A DNA stretch of 64,000 nucleotides, taken from assembly GCF_012911025.1 (NCBI RefSeq), contig NZ_WUEI01000004.1:1-64000 (forward strand), written 5' to 3'. Positions 17,131 to 26,255 of this stretch are shown piece by piece. The position numbers and the translations under genes were made by a program. The notes under the pieces are model-generated. The model made no database searches and was not told where the DNA came from. It saw only the letters and a program-made list of their open reading frames with translations. The stretch's first letter is position 1; each line of letters opens with the position of its first letter. This stretch comes from Azoarcus sp. TTM-91 (GTDB taxonomy: Bacteria > Pseudomonadota > Gammaproteobacteria > Burkholderiales > Rhodocyclaceae).

Positions 17131-17164
17131 AAAGCCCCGAAACGAAGCATCGTTTCAGGGCTTT
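17131..17164 (-). terminator. Terminator after the tRNA-Val(CAC) genes
   Basis: Arms at 17131–17144 and 17151–17164 form a 14-bp hairpin with one mismatch and a 6-base loop. On the minus strand it ends in a T-rich tract (CTTTTGCTTTT). It lies nine bases after the 3' end of the last tRNA. Confidence 0.85.
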
Positions 17165-17172
17165 CATATTCG

Positions 17173-17247
17173 TGGTGGGCGGTACTGGGATCGAACCAGT
17201 GACCCCTGCCGTGTGAAGGCAGTGCTCTACCGCTGAGCTAACCGCCC
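17173..17247 (-). tRNA. tRNA-Val, anticodon CAC (copy 2 in transcription order)
   Basis: 75 bases including an encoded CCA. It folds as a standard cloverleaf with acceptor arms GGGCGGT/ACCGCCC. The anticodon stem is CTGCC/GGCAG and the loop TTCACAC, so positions 34–36 are CAC and it reads GUG. It is identical to the copy at 17301–17375. Confidence 0.96.
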
Positions 17248-17300
17248 GATCAGCGCGCTTGGAACACGCAGCTTTTCAGGTCTTTCGCCGAGGCCCAGTG

Positions 17301-17375
17301 TGGTGGGCGGTACTGGGATCGAACCAGTGACCCCTGCCGTGTGAAGGCAGTGCTCTACCGCTGAGCTAACCGCCC
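17301..17375 (-). tRNA. tRNA-Val, anticodon CAC (copy 1 in transcription order)
   Basis: 75 bases, identical to the tRNA 53 bases downstream, with CCA encoded and loop TTCACAC. No terminator separates the two copies, so they are probably cotranscribed. Confidence 0.96.
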
Positions 17376-17445
17376 CTCGCGAAAGAGGCCGGATTGTAGG
17401 AGTTGCACGCGTACTGCGTCAAGCAGCATCTACAACTCTGGAATG

Positions 17446-17474
17446 AAAAAGCCGATCAAACGGATCGGCTTTTT
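17446..17474 (-). terminator. Terminator between tRNA-Val(TAC) and tRNA-Val(CAC)
   Basis: A perfect 12-bp stem (17446–17457 with 17463–17474), 5-base loop, starting with AAAAA and ending with TTTTT, so it can act on either strand. It lies seven bases after the 3' end of tRNA-Val(TAC), implying that the CAC pair has its own promoter in 17376–17445. Confidence 0.9.
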
Positions 17475-17481
17475 GAATTCT

Positions 17482-17557
17482 TGGTGGGTGCTGACGGGAT
17501 CGAACCGCCGACATCCAGCTTGTAAGGCTAGCGCTCTACCAACTGAGCTAAGCACCC
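17482..17557 (-). tRNA. tRNA-Val, anticodon TAC
   Basis: 76 bases including CCA. Acceptor stem GGGTGCT/AGCACCC; anticodon stem CTAGC/GCTGG with a T·G pair, and loop CTTACAA, giving anticodon TAC. The T arm GGCGG-TTCGATC-CCGTC is the usual valine type. Confidence 0.96.
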
Positions 17558-17603
17558 GCGCTGGAAACGATTACCTTATCGGCAACCGCTTCAAGCAAGC
17601 CCG

Positions 17604-17876
17604 TTAGTTTACTGCATCTTTGAGGCCTTTGCCAGCGCGGAACTTCGGAACTTTGGCTGCCTTGATCTTGATGCTCTTCCCGGTGCGAGGATTGCGCCCG
17701 GTACGCGCTGCTCTGTCCCCGACATAAAAAGTGCCGAATCCGACCAAGGTCACGCTATCCTTCTTCTTCAATGCCTGCTTGACTGCCGCTACGGTTGCAT
17801 CCAACGCCTTGCCCGCAGAAGCCTTTGAGATTTCGGCCTGCTTGGCGATGACTTCGATCAGTTCGGATTTGTTCAC
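17604..17876 (-). CDS. hupB: DNA-binding protein HU-beta
   Basis: Encodes 90 residues, the standard HU length. HU dimers bend and compact DNA in the nucleoid. The N-terminal helices ([20 protein letters not shown]) form the dimer body. The beta-arm segment is residues 50–75, with [12 protein letters not shown] carrying the DNA-intercalating proline. It lies downstream of lon on the same strand, as in many proteobacteria, but has its own strong promoter. Confidence 0.97.
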   Translation of the reverse strand: MNKSELIEVIAKQAEISKASAGKALDATVAAVKQALKKKDSVTLVGFGTFYVGDRAARTGRNPRTGKSIKIKAAKVPKFRAGKGLKDAVN

Positions 17877-17979
17877 GTAAACCCCCTTCTCGATGGAATT
17901 GCGACGGGACTATCTCTGCCAAACCCAGGAATGGCGCGGGATTCCAGACCATTCCAAATGCGTTGCAAGCTGCAAGGGC

Positions 17980-18009
17980 TTTATAGCGTGCGAAATTCGA
18001 GCATGTCAA
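17980..18009 (-). promoter_or_regulatory. hupB sigma-70 promoter
   Basis: On the minus strand a perfect TTGACA (18004–18009), an 18-base spacer and TATAAA (17980–17985). Transcription would start about 95 bases before the hupB ATG. The -35 directly follows the T-run of the lon terminator. Confidence 0.82.
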
Positions 18010-18046
18010 GAAAACGCCGCACCCATGTAATACAAGGGTGCGGCGT
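18010..18046 (-). terminator. lon terminator
   Basis: A perfect 11-bp stem (18014–18024 with 18036–18046, arm ACGCCGCACCC) and an 11-base loop, followed on the minus strand by TTTTC. It lies about 30 bases after the lon stop. Confidence 0.88.
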
Positions 18047-18077
18047 CGTCACAACAACAATCGGAAGAGAATCAAAC

Positions 18078-20495
18078 TCAGTGCGCGCGGATATTCTGCG
18101 CCGAAGCAGCATCCTCTGAAGAAGGCACCGCGCCTTCCACCTCGACCTTCTCCGGCAACGGCTCAGGCTTACGCTCCAAGGCCAGTTCGAGAACACGGTC
18201 GATCCACTTTACCGGGACGATCTCCAACGCATTCTTGATATTGTCCGGAATGTCCACGAGATCCTTTACATTCTCCTCGGGAATCAGGGCCGTCCGAATT
18301 CCACCTCGCACTGCTGCCAGCAACTTTTCCTTCAGTCCGCCGATCGGGAGAACCTCGCCCCTCAGGGTGATTTCCCCTGTCATCGCGACATCACAACGCA
18401 CAGGGATACCGGTCAGCACGGATACCAGCGCGGTCGAAATCGCAATACCGGCAGATGGTCCGTCCTTGGGAATTGCACCTTCCGGCAAGTGGATATGGAT
18501 ATCGCTCTTCTGATAGAAATCCTCATCAATTCCCAGTGAGCGCGAACGCTTGCGGACTACGGACAAGGCAGCCTGGATGGACTCCTGCATGACCTCGCCG
18601 AGCTTGCCGGTGGTCATCACCTTGCCCTTACCCGGCAGCGCGACCGCCTCCACGGTCAGGAGCTCGCCGCCGACCTCGGTCCAAGCGAGACCTGTCACCT
18701 GCCCGACCTGGTTCTCCTTTTCCGCAATACCGAAGCTGTATTTGCGAACGCCCAGATACTTATCCAGGTTCTTTGCATTGATGACGATCTTGCTGGAGCG
18801 CTTCTTCAGCACCAACGACTTCACCACCTTGCGGCACATCTTCGAGATTTCACGCTCGAGGCTACGCACGCCCGCTTCACGGGTGTAGTAACGGCAAACA
18901 TCCCGCAGCGCTTCCTCGGTCACGGACAACTCATCCCGCTTCAACCCGTTGTTCTTCATCTGCTTCGGCAACAGGTAGCGCTGGGAGATATTGACTTTCT
19001 CATCCTCGGTGTAGCCCGAGAGGCGAATGACCTCCATCCGGTCCAACAAGGCGGGCGGAATGTTCAGCGTATTCGCGGTCGCCACGAACATCACGTCGGA
19101 GAGGTCAAAATCGACCTCCACGTAATGATCCTGAAAGGTATGGTTCTGCTCCGGGTCAAGCACCTCCAGCAGAGCAGAGGAAGGATCGCCGCGGAAGTCC
19201 ATGCCCAACTTGTCCACTTCATCCAGCAGGAACAACGGGTTCTTCACCGCAACCTTGCTCATGTTCTGCAGGATCTTGCCCGGCATGGAGCCAATGTAAG
19301 TCCGGCGGTGACCACGGATCTCGGCCTCGTCGCGCACGCCACCCAGCGCCATTCGTACGAACTTGCGGTTTGTCGCCTTGGCAATCGACTGTCCGAGCGA
19401 GGTCTTGCCTACGCCCGGAGGGCCGACGAGGCAAAGAATGGGAGCCTTGACCTTGTCCACCCGCTGCTGCACGGCCAAGTATTCAAGGATGCGTTCCTTG
19501 ACCCGCTCCAGCCCGTAGTGATCCTTGTCCAGCACCTTTTCGGCTTCAGCCAGATCCTTGCTGACGCGGGACTTCTTCTTCCAGGGCAGGCCAATCAGGG
19601 TCTCGATGTAATTGCGAACCACCGTCGCCTCGGCCGACATCGGGGACATCAACCGCAGCTTCTTGAACTCCGCCTGCGCCTTGGCCATCGCATCCTTGGG
19701 CATGCCCGAGGACTTGATCTTCTTGTCCATCTCCTCGAGATCGGCACCTTCTTCACCTTCCCCGAGTTCCTTCTGGATCGCCTTGACCTGTTCGTTGAGG
19801 TAATACTCGCGCTGGCTCTTCTCCATCTGGCGCTTTACACGGCCCCGAATGCGCTTCTCGACCTGGAGGATGTCCAACTCGGTCTCAAGTTGCGAGAGCA
19901 GCTTCTCCAAACGCTCGCCGGTATCGAACATTTCCAGCACTTCCTGCTTCTGCTCCAGCTTGAGCGGCAGGTGAGCTGCAATGGTGTCGGCCAAGCGCCC
20001 CGGCTCCTCGATACCCGCGAGGGAGGTCAGGATCTCGGGCGGGATCTTCTTGTTGAGCTTAACGTATTGATCAAACTGAGCAATGATCGCCCGGCGCATC
20101 GCCTCGACTTCATTGTTATCGATCTCGGGCACCGGAACTGGCGTCACCTTGGCAACGAAGAGGTTGCGCAGATCCTCGACCGAATCGATGCGCGCACGCT
20201 GAACGCCTTCAACAAGCACCTTGATGGTGCCGTCCGGCAGCTTCAGCATCTGCAGAATATTGGCAACGCAGCCGATGGAATAGAGATCCTCGACCGAGGG
20301 CTCATCCTTGGCCGCCGACTTCTGGGCGACGAGCAGGATGCTCTTGCCCGCTTCCATCGCATTTTCCAGCGCCTTGATGGACTTGGGGCGGCCCACGAAA
20401 AGCGGAATGACCATGTGAGGAAACACTACTACATCACGCAGCGGTAGCAGCGGCAGTTCCATCTGGTCGTTGGGGAGTTCAGGATGGCCCGACAT
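18078..20495 (-). CDS. lon: ATP-dependent protease Lon
   Basis: Encodes 805 residues (E. coli Lon 784). A cytosolic AAA+ serine protease that degrades damaged and regulatory proteins. The N-terminal LON substrate-binding domain starts at [15 protein letters not shown]. Walker A GPPGVGKT is at residues 358–365. The protease domain has the Ser681 (DGPSAG) and Lys724 (GGLKEK) catalytic dyad, matching E. coli Ser679/Lys722 closely. I start at 20495 because AAGGA lies eight bases before it; an ATG two codons upstream (20501) is too close to that site. The C-terminal extension after residue 780 is variable. Confidence 0.96.
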   Translation of the reverse strand: MSGHPELPNDQMELPLLPLRDVVVFPHMVIPLFVGRPKSIKALENAMEAGKSILLVAQKSAAKDEPSVEDLYSIGCVANILQMLKLPDGTIKVLVEGVQRARIDSVEDLRNLFVAKVTPVPVPEIDNNEVEAMRRAIIAQFDQYVKLNKKIPPEILTSLAGIEEPGRLADTIAAHLPLKLEQKQEVLEMFDTGERLEKLLSQLETELDILQVEKRIRGRVKRQMEKSQREYYLNEQVKAIQKELGEGEEGADLEEMDKKIKSSGMPKDAMAKAQAEFKKLRLMSPMSAEATVVRNYIETLIGLPWKKKSRVSKDLAEAEKVLDKDHYGLERVKERILEYLAVQQRVDKVKAPILCLVGPPGVGKTSLGQSIAKATNRKFVRMALGGVRDEAEIRGHRRTYIGSMPGKILQNMSKVAVKNPLFLLDEVDKLGMDFRGDPSSALLEVLDPEQNHTFQDHYVEVDFDLSDVMFVATANTLNIPPALLDRMEVIRLSGYTEDEKVNISQRYLLPKQMKNNGLKRDELSVTEEALRDVCRYYTREAGVRSLEREISKMCRKVVKSLVLKKRSSKIVINAKNLDKYLGVRKYSFGIAEKENQVGQVTGLAWTEVGGELLTVEAVALPGKGKVMTTGKLGEVMQESIQAALSVVRKRSRSLGIDEDFYQKSDIHIHLPEGAIPKDGPSAGIAISTALVSVLTGIPVRCDVAMTGEITLRGEVLPIGGLKEKLLAAVRGGIRTALIPEENVKDLVDIPDNIKNALEIVPVKWIDRVLELALERKPEPLPEKVEVEGAVPSSEDAASAQNIRAH

Positions 20496-20516
20496 TTTCA
20501 TTTTCCTTGCGAGAAA

Positions 20517-20542
20517 GGTCACACCCATATGCGGGCGTGACC
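20517..20542 (-). terminator. Hairpin between clpX and lon (possible terminator or attenuator)
   Basis: Ten-base arms (20517–20526 and 20533–20542), fully paired on the minus strand with one G·U, close a 6-base loop and are followed by TTTCTC. The T-run is short. It ends about 20 bases before the lon start, so it may reduce clpX readthrough or lie in the lon leader. Confidence 0.5.
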
Positions 20543-20572
20543 TGGAAATTCAAGCGGCGGGTTAAAGACAGT

Positions 20573-21841
20573 TCAGTTGGAGCCAGAAACCTTCTGCTGT
20601 TCAGCGTAGATAAGCAGCGGCTTGGCGGCGTCCTCGATCGTGCCCTCGTCCACCACGACCTTCTCCACCGACTCCAGTGTGGGCAGGTCATACATCACAT
20701 CAAGCAATGCAGCTTCGAGGATGGAGCGCAGGCCACGCGCGCCCGTCTTGCGGCGAATCGCCTTGCGCGCGACGGCATGCAACGCGCCTGGCCGGATCTC
20801 GAGTTCCACGCCCTCCATCGAGAACAACTTCTGGTACTGCTTAACCAGCGCATTCTTGGGCTCGATGAGGATCTTGATCAACGCATCTTCGTCGAGTTCC
20901 TGCAAGGTGGCCACCACCGGCAGACGACCGACGAACTCGGGGATGAGGCCGAACTTGATAAGGTCTTCCGGCTCGACGTTGCGGAAGGTCTCGGAGAGGT
21001 TCTTGGCCTCCCGGCTCTTCACCTCGGCCCCGAAACCGATGCCCGCCTTCTCGGTCCGGTTGCGGATGACCTTGTCTAGGCCATCGAAAGCACCGCCGCA
21101 GATGAACAGCACGTTGGTAGTATCGACCTGGATGAAATCCTGGTTGGGATGCTTGCGACCACCTTGCGGGGGGATGGACGCCACCGTGCCCTCGATCAGC
21201 TTCAGCAGCGCCTGCTGAACCCCCTCGCCCGACACGTCACGGGTGATGGAAGGGTTGTCCGACTTACGGGAAATCTTGTCGATCTCATCAATGTAAACAA
21301 TGCCCTGCTGAGCCTTATCGACGTCGTAATCGCACTTCTGCAGCAGCTTCTGGATGATGTTCTCGACATCCTCGCCGACATAACCTGCTTCGGTGAGCGT
21401 AGTGGCGTCAGCCATCACGAAGGGGACGTTGAGGAGACGAGCCAAGGTCTGTGCCAGCAGCGTCTTGCCCGAACCGGTCGGGCCGATCAGCAGGATGTTG
21501 CTCTTGGACAGCTCGACTTCGTCCTGCCGGCCCGTCAGATGGCGCAGACGCTTGTAGTGGTTGTACACCGCCACCGCCAGGCTGCGCTTGGCTTGCGGCT
21601 GACCGATCACATACTGATCGAGGATCTCGCAGATCTCATGCGGCGTGGGCAGCTTGCCCTTGACGCCCTCAGTCTCGACGTCGCCTGCAATCTCATCACG
21701 GATGATGTCGTTGCAGAGCTCGATGCATTCGTCGCAGATGAAGACGGACGGACCCGCGATGAGCTTGCGCACTTCATGCTGGCTCTTGCCGCAAAACGAG
21801 CAGTAAAGCAGCTTTTCGCCACCCGTCTTCTTTTCCGTCAT
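20573..21841 (-). CDS. clpX: ATP-dependent Clp protease ATP-binding subunit ClpX
   Basis: Encodes 422 residues (E. coli 424). AAA+ unfoldase that feeds substrates into ClpP. The N-terminal zinc-binding domain has four cysteines in CSFCGKS and [10 protein letters not shown] (residues 14–46). Walker A reads GPTGSGKT, and Walker B lies in VYIDEIDKI. The IGF loop that docks ClpP is present as [10 protein letters not shown]. It lies 13 bases after clpP, in the usual tig–clpP–clpX order. Confidence 0.97.
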   Translation of the reverse strand: MTEKKTGGEKLLYCSFCGKSQHEVRKLIAGPSVFICDECIELCNDIIRDEIAGDVETEGVKGKLPTPHEICEILDQYVIGQPQAKRSLAVAVYNHYKRLRHLTGRQDEVELSKSNILLIGPTGSGKTLLAQTLARLLNVPFVMADATTLTEAGYVGEDVENIIQKLLQKCDYDVDKAQQGIVYIDEIDKISRKSDNPSITRDVSGEGVQQALLKLIEGTVASIPPQGGRKHPNQDFIQVDTTNVLFICGGAFDGLDKVIRNRTEKAGIGFGAEVKSREAKNLSETFRNVEPEDLIKFGLIPEFVGRLPVVATLQELDEDALIKILIEPKNALVKQYQKLFSMEGVELEIRPGALHAVARKAIRRKTGARGLRSILEAALLDVMYDLPTLESVEKVVVDEGTIEDAAKPLLIYAEQQKVSGSN

Positions 21842-21854
21842 GGTCTGATTCTCC

Positions 21855-22490
21855 TCAGGTATCTGCCCGGCTGGTCAGCACTTTGTCGACGAGGCCGTAC
21901 TCGACGGCAGCTGCGGCAGACATGAAATTATCACGGTCGGTATCTTTCTCGATCCGCTCGATGGGTTGGCCGGTGTGGGACGCCAGCATCTCGTTAAGGC
22001 GGGCACGCAGATGCAGGATCTCGCGAGCGTGGATCTCGATGTCGGACGCCTGACCCTGGAAGCCACCCAGAGGCTGATGGATCATCACGCGCGAGTTCGG
22101 CAGGCAGAAACGCTTGCCCTTCTCGCCCGCCGCCAGCAGGAAAGCGCCCATGCTGGCCGCCTGGCCGATGCACAGCGTGCTGACGTGGGGCTTGATGAAC
22201 TGCATGGTGTCGTAGATCGCCATGCCGGCCGTCACCGAGCCGCCCGGGGAATTGATGTAGAAGTGGATGTCCTTGTCGGGGTTCTCCGACTCCAGGAACA
22301 GCAGCTGGGCAACGATGAGGTTGGCGGTGACGTCGTTCACCGGGCCGACGAGGAACACCACTCGCTCCTTGAGAAGGCGGGAGTAGATGTCGTACGACCG
22401 TTCGCCGCGACCGCTCTGTTCTACCACCATCGGAATCAGGCCAAGGCCGACCGGATCCCAGGTGCTGTGCTGTGGTGTTCCGTTGTTCAT
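21855..22490 (-). CDS. clpP: ATP-dependent Clp protease proteolytic subunit ClpP
   Basis: Encodes 211 residues. The tetradecameric serine protease partner of ClpX. The catalytic triad is Ser113 (GQAASMGA), His138 (MIHQP) and Asp187 (DTDRD), with the same spacing as in E. coli. A short propeptide precedes the mature protein, starting near [10 protein letters not shown]. The start lies 18 bases after the tig stop and the stop 13 bases before clpX, so this is one operon. Confidence 0.97.
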   Translation of the reverse strand: MNNGTPQHSTWDPVGLGLIPMVVEQSGRGERSYDIYSRLLKERVVFLVGPVNDVTANLIVAQLLFLESENPDKDIHFYINSPGGSVTAGMAIYDTMQFIKPHVSTLCIGQAASMGAFLLAAGEKGKRFCLPNSRVMIHQPLGGFQGQASDIEIHAREILHLRARLNEMLASHTGQPIERIEKDTDRDNFMSAAAAVEYGLVDKVLTSRADT

Positions 22491-22508
22491 CGTCAGTTCT
22501 TCCGCGGC

Positions 22509-23813
22509 TTACGCCGCATTGCCCATCAGTTCATCGAAAGCGACCGGCTTGTCGGTAGCCTTGGCCTTGTCGACCACCCAGCCCACGACATTGTCCTCGA
22601 TCACCACTGCTTCAGCCTGCGCCAGCCTTTCGGGCTGAGCGTAATACCAGCGTACCAGCTCCGAGGGATCCTCGTAGCTTTGCGCCATCTCTTCCACCAG
22701 GGCGCGGATCTGCTCCGGCTTGGCGTGCAATTCCTGGTCCTTGACCAACTCGGCCATGATCAGACCGAGCTTCACACGACGCACCGCCTGCTCGGCAAAC
22801 CACGCGGGCTCGACCGGAATGTCCTGCGACTTCATGCCGCGCATTTCCAGATCCCGCCGGGCGTTGTCCGCCAGTTGCCGCGATTCCGCCTCGACCAGCG
22901 CCTTCGGCACTTCGATAGGGGTGACCGCCAGCAGCGCGTCCATCACCTGCTCTTTCACCTTGGCCTGGATGCGGCGCTTCACTTCCCTCTCCAGGTTGCC
23001 CTTCACTTCTTCGCGCAGCTTGGCGACGTCACCGTCTGCCACGCCCAGCGCCTTGGCGAAATCCGCATCGACTTCCGGCAGCACCGGTGCCTCCACCGCC
23101 TTCACCGTCACTTCGAACTGCACCGTCTGACCCGCCAGATGCTTGGCGTGGTAGTCCTCCGGGAAGGTCATGTCGAAAGTCTTGCTCTCGCCCGCCTTCA
23201 GACCGGTCACCGCGGCTTCGAAATCCTTCAGCATCGAGCCGGCGCCGATAACGAAGGGAAAGTCACTCGCCTGCCCCCCGTCGAAGAGTTCGCCATCCTT
23301 GCGGCCGGCGAAATCGATCACGACACGGTCACCTTCCGCTGCAGCACGCTCAGCAATCTGGAACGTGGTGCGCTGCTTGCGCAGCACATCGATGGTCTTG
23401 TCCACTTCGGCATCGCCGACGCTCAGGACCGGCCGCTCGATCTGCTGCTCGGACAGATCACCCGGCACGACCTCCGGATAGACCTCGAACACCGCGCTGA
23501 ATTCCAGCGCATCGCTACCCGCGACATCCTTCGGCTCGATACGCGGGTAACCAGCCACACGCAAATTCTGTTCCCGAACGGTTTCGCCGAACACCTTCTC
23601 CACCGCAGCGCCAATCGCCTCGGAGCGGGCCTGAGCACCATAGGTCTGGGCGACGATCTTCATCGGCACCTTGCCCGGCCGGAAACCCGGCATCTTCACG
23701 GTGCGAGCCATCCGCTTCAGGCGCGATTCCACTTCCTTGTCGATTTCCGCCATGGGAACGGACATGTCGATGCGGCGCTCCAGTGCGCTCGGGATTTCCT
23801 GGTTGGTCTGCAT
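22509..23813 (-). CDS. tig: Trigger factor, ribosome-associated chaperone
   Basis: Encodes 434 residues (E. coli 432). It binds at the ribosomal exit tunnel and shields nascent chains. The ribosome-binding signature region appears as GFRPGKVPMKIV (residues 44–55). The FKBP-type prolyl isomerase domain covers about 150–245 (GDRVVIDFAGRKDG), and the C-terminal helical arms follow. It is first in the tig–clpP–clpX operon; AGGA lies about ten bases before the ATG. Confidence 0.96.
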   Translation of the reverse strand: MQTNQEIPSALERRIDMSVPMAEIDKEVESRLKRMARTVKMPGFRPGKVPMKIVAQTYGAQARSEAIGAAVEKVFGETVREQNLRVAGYPRIEPKDVAGSDALEFSAVFEVYPEVVPGDLSEQQIERPVLSVGDAEVDKTIDVLRKQRTTFQIAERAAAEGDRVVIDFAGRKDGELFDGGQASDFPFVIGAGSMLKDFEAAVTGLKAGESKTFDMTFPEDYHAKHLAGQTVQFEVTVKAVEAPVLPEVDADFAKALGVADGDVAKLREEVKGNLEREVKRRIQAKVKEQVMDALLAVTPIEVPKALVEAESRQLADNARRDLEMRGMKSQDIPVEPAWFAEQAVRRVKLGLIMAELVKDQELHAKPEQIRALVEEMAQSYEDPSELVRWYYAQPERLAQAEAVVIEDNVVGWVVDKAKATDKPVAFDELMGNAA

Positions 23814-24153
23814 TAAATCGATCCTGAGTGGTCAAAAATACCGCCCGAACGCCCACCAGCCCGGCTTACTTCCTATTAAATCCGGGGCTTGCGTGCGACT
23901 CGGGCTTGTTTCAAGCAAACTGCAATTCTAGCACAGGGGGCGGGTCTTCCTTCCAGCGGCCATCCGGCCGGAAAATGCGCGCGGGCCGGTGAAAAAATGC
24001 GCACTTGGGCGTGGAACTCGCTCTATCGCGTGGCCCTCTGAAGGGTGAGAATGCAAGGCACGGCGTTCCTTGCAGGCCGGCAGGCCAGCAGCGCCGACGC
24101 TTCGACGAACCTGCGCCGGGCACCTGGAGCCCGCTAGTTTAGGAGACGTCCCC
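23814..24153. other. Divergent intergenic region between tig and prkA
   Basis: 340 bases without a gene. It must drive tig leftwards and prkA rightwards. On the tig strand an extended -10 is visible (listed separately). For prkA only a good ribosome-binding site AGGAGA (24141–24146) is clear. I looked for a sigma-54 GG-N10-GC signature and found none with correct spacing. GCTTG (23904–23908) and CAAGC (23912–23916) make a small dyad. Confidence 0.6.
23925..23933 (-). promoter_or_regulatory. Candidate extended -10 of the tig operon
   Basis: TGCTAGAAT on the minus strand fits an extended -10 (TGn-TAnnnT). It lies about 110 bases before the tig ATG. No good -35 is present, as is common with extended -10 promoters. 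Confidence 0.45.
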
Positions 24154-26076
24154 ATGAGCATCTTCAACGCCTACCAAGCCCGCTTCGAAGCCGCCCGTGA
24201 AGAGGAGATGTCGATCCAGGAATACCTGGAGCTGTGCAAGGCCGACCGCTCCGCGTACGCCACGGCAGCCGAACGGATGCTCATGGCGATCGGCGAGCCG
24301 GAACTTGTCGATACCCGCCTGGACCCTCGCCTCTCCCGCATTTTTTCCAACAAGGTCCTCAAGCTCTACCCCGCCTTCCGCGATTTCTACGGCATGGAGG
24401 AAGTGATAGAGCACATCGTGTCGTACTTCCGACACGCCGCTCAGGGGCTGGAGGAAAAGAAACAGATCCTGTACCTGCTCGGCCCAGTGGGGGGCGGCAA
24501 GTCCTCGCTGGCCGAGAAGCTGAAGACCCTGATCGAGAAGGTTCCCTTCTATGCGATCAAGGGCTCGCCGGTGCATGAATCGCCGCTGGGCCTCTTCGAC
24601 GTCACCGAGGACGGTCACATCCTGGAGGACGACTACGGCATTCACCGCCGCTACCTGAACACCATCATGAGTCCGTGGGCGGTCAAGCGCCTGCACGAAT
24701 TCGGCGGCGACATCACCAAGTTCCGGGTGGTGAAGCTGACCCCATCGGTGCTGCGCCAGATTGCGGTGGCCAAGACCGAGCCGGGTGACGAAAACAACCA
24801 GGACATTTCCTCGCTCGTCGGCAAGATCGACATCCGCAAGCTGGAGGAATACTCCCAGGACGACCCGGACGCCTACAGCTATTCCGGCGGCCTCTGCCTG
24901 GCCAACCGCGGCTTGCTCGAGTTCGTTGAAATGTTCAAGGCGCCGATCAAGGTGCTGCACCCCTTGCTGACGGCCACCCAGGAAGGTAACTACAAGGGCA
25001 CGGAAGGCTTCGGCGCGATTCCCTTCGACGGCATCATCATGGCCCACTCGAACGAGTCGGAATGGGTGTCGTTCAAGAACAACAAGAACAACGAGGCTTT
25101 CCTCGACCGCATCTACACGGTGAAGGTGCCCTACTGCCTGCGGCTGTCGGACGAGATCCGCATCTACGAGAAGCTGCTCACCCACAGTTCCCTGTCGGAG
25201 GCGCCCTGCGCACCCGACACCCTGAAGATGATGTCCCAGTTCGCGGTGCTGTCTCGGCTCAAGGAGCCCGAGAATTCCAGCATCTACTCCAAGATGCGGG
25301 TCTATGACGGCGAGAACCTGAAGGACACCGACCCCAAGGCCAAGAGTTTCCAGGAGTATCGAGACTATGCCGGCGTCGACGAAGGCATGACCGGTCTGTC
25401 CACCCGTTTCGCCTTCAAGGTGCTGTCCAAGGTCTTCAACTTCGACCACCGCGAGGTCGCCGCCAACCCGGTGCACCTGATGTATGTGCTGGAACAGCAG
25501 ATCGAGCAGGAGCAGTACCCGCCGGAAGTCGAAGCCCGCTACCTTGGCTTCATCAAGGAGTATCTGGCGCCGCGCTACGCCGAGTTCATCGGCAAGGAAA
25601 TCCAGACCGCCTACCTCGAGAGCTATTCCGAGTATGGCCAGAACATCTTCGACCGCTATGTGATCTATGCGGACTTCTGGATCCAGGACCAGGAATTCCG
25701 CGACCCGAATACCGGCGAAATCCTTGACCGTTCCGCACTCAACGACGAACTGGAAAAGATCGAGAAGCCGGCCGGCATCAGCAACCCGAAGGATTTCCGC
25801 AACGAGGTGGTCAACTTCGTACTGCGCGCGCGCGCCAAGAACGAGGGCCGCAACCCGAGCTGGACCTCCTACGAGAAGCTGCGGGCGGTGATCGAGAAGA
25901 AGATGTTCTCCAACACCGAGGACCTCCTCCCGGTCATCAGCTTCAACGCCAAGGCCAGCGCCGATGAGCAGAAGAAGCACCAAGATTTCGTCAACCGCAT
26001 GATCGAGAAGGGCTACACGGAGAAGCAGGTGCGGCTGCTGTGCGAGTGGTACCTGCGGGTGCGCAAGTCTTCTTGA
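24154..26076 (+). CDS. prkA: PrkA/YeaG family serine protein kinase / AAA+ protein
   Basis: Encodes 640 residues (E. coli YeaG 644). PrkA-type proteins combine an N-terminal AAA+ module with a C-terminal kinase-like region and act in starvation and stress adaptation. Walker A GPVGGGKSS is at residues 110–118. The sequence from FLDRIYTVKVPYCLR onward and the C-terminal WTSYEKLRAVIEKKMF are typical of the family. The ATG at 24154 has AGGAGA seven bases upstream; the longer open frame from 24070 lacks one. It is first in the prkA–yeaH–spoVR cluster conserved across proteobacteria. Two hairpins separate it from yeaH. Confidence 0.95.
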   Translation: MSIFNAYQARFEAAREEEMSIQEYLELCKADRSAYATAAERMLMAIGEPELVDTRLDPRLSRIFSNKVLKLYPAFRDFYGMEEVIEHIVSYFRHAAQGLEEKKQILYLLGPVGGGKSSLAEKLKTLIEKVPFYAIKGSPVHESPLGLFDVTEDGHILEDDYGIHRRYLNTIMSPWAVKRLHEFGGDITKFRVVKLTPSVLRQIAVAKTEPGDENNQDISSLVGKIDIRKLEEYSQDDPDAYSYSGGLCLANRGLLEFVEMFKAPIKVLHPLLTATQEGNYKGTEGFGAIPFDGIIMAHSNESEWVSFKNNKNNEAFLDRIYTVKVPYCLRLSDEIRIYEKLLTHSSLSEAPCAPDTLKMMSQFAVLSRLKEPENSSIYSKMRVYDGENLKDTDPKAKSFQEYRDYAGVDEGMTGLSTRFAFKVLSKVFNFDHREVAANPVHLMYVLEQQIEQEQYPPEVEARYLGFIKEYLAPRYAEFIGKEIQTAYLESYSEYGQNIFDRYVIYADFWIQDQEFRDPNTGEILDRSALNDELEKIEKPAGISNPKDFRNEVVNFVLRARAKNEGRNPSWTSYEKLRAVIEKKMFSNTEDLLPVISFNAKASADEQKKHQDFVNRMIEKGYTEKQVRLLCEWYLRVRKSS

Positions 26077-26083
26077 CGCAGTA

Positions 26084-26116
26084 CGGCGTTCCGCGCCCCG
26101 GGAGGACGGAACGCCG
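26084..26116 (+). other. Hairpin 1 in the prkA–yeaH spacer
   Basis: CGGCGTTCCG (26084–26093) and CGGAACGCCG (26107–26116) form a perfect 10-bp stem with a 13-base loop, starting eight bases after the prkA stop. There is no T-run, so a role in mRNA 3'-end stability or partial termination is more likely than full termination. Confidence 0.6.
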
Positions 26117-26131
26117 CCTTACGGCATTGCT

Positions 26132-26153
26132 GCAGCGCCTGTGACGGCGCTGC
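26132..26153 (+). other. Hairpin 2 in the prkA–yeaH spacer
   Basis: GCAGCGCC (26132–26139) and GGCGCTGC (26146–26153) form a perfect 8-bp stem with loop TGTGAC. It follows the first hairpin by 15 bases and also lacks a T-run. Confidence 0.55.
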
Positions 26154-26255
26154 CGTGTCCGGACATAGCCGCACACGCGGAACTGCGCCGCAGTCCGGTC
26201 ACCCCCAGGCAACACCTTCCCCACGCATCGTGGGCTGCCACCGGAGGAAGACAAG

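Noticed and set aside
17173..17375. Reading the duplicate tRNAs as tRNA-Glu (TTC) or tRNA-Val (GAC)
   Set aside because: The anticodon loop is TTCACAC between 5-bp stems CTGCC and GGCAG. With T33 fixed, positions 34–36 are CAC.
23950..24153. Sigma-54 promoter for prkA
   Set aside because: The best GG…GC pairs have 8, 11 or 13 bases between them instead of 10, so the -24/-12 geometry is not met.
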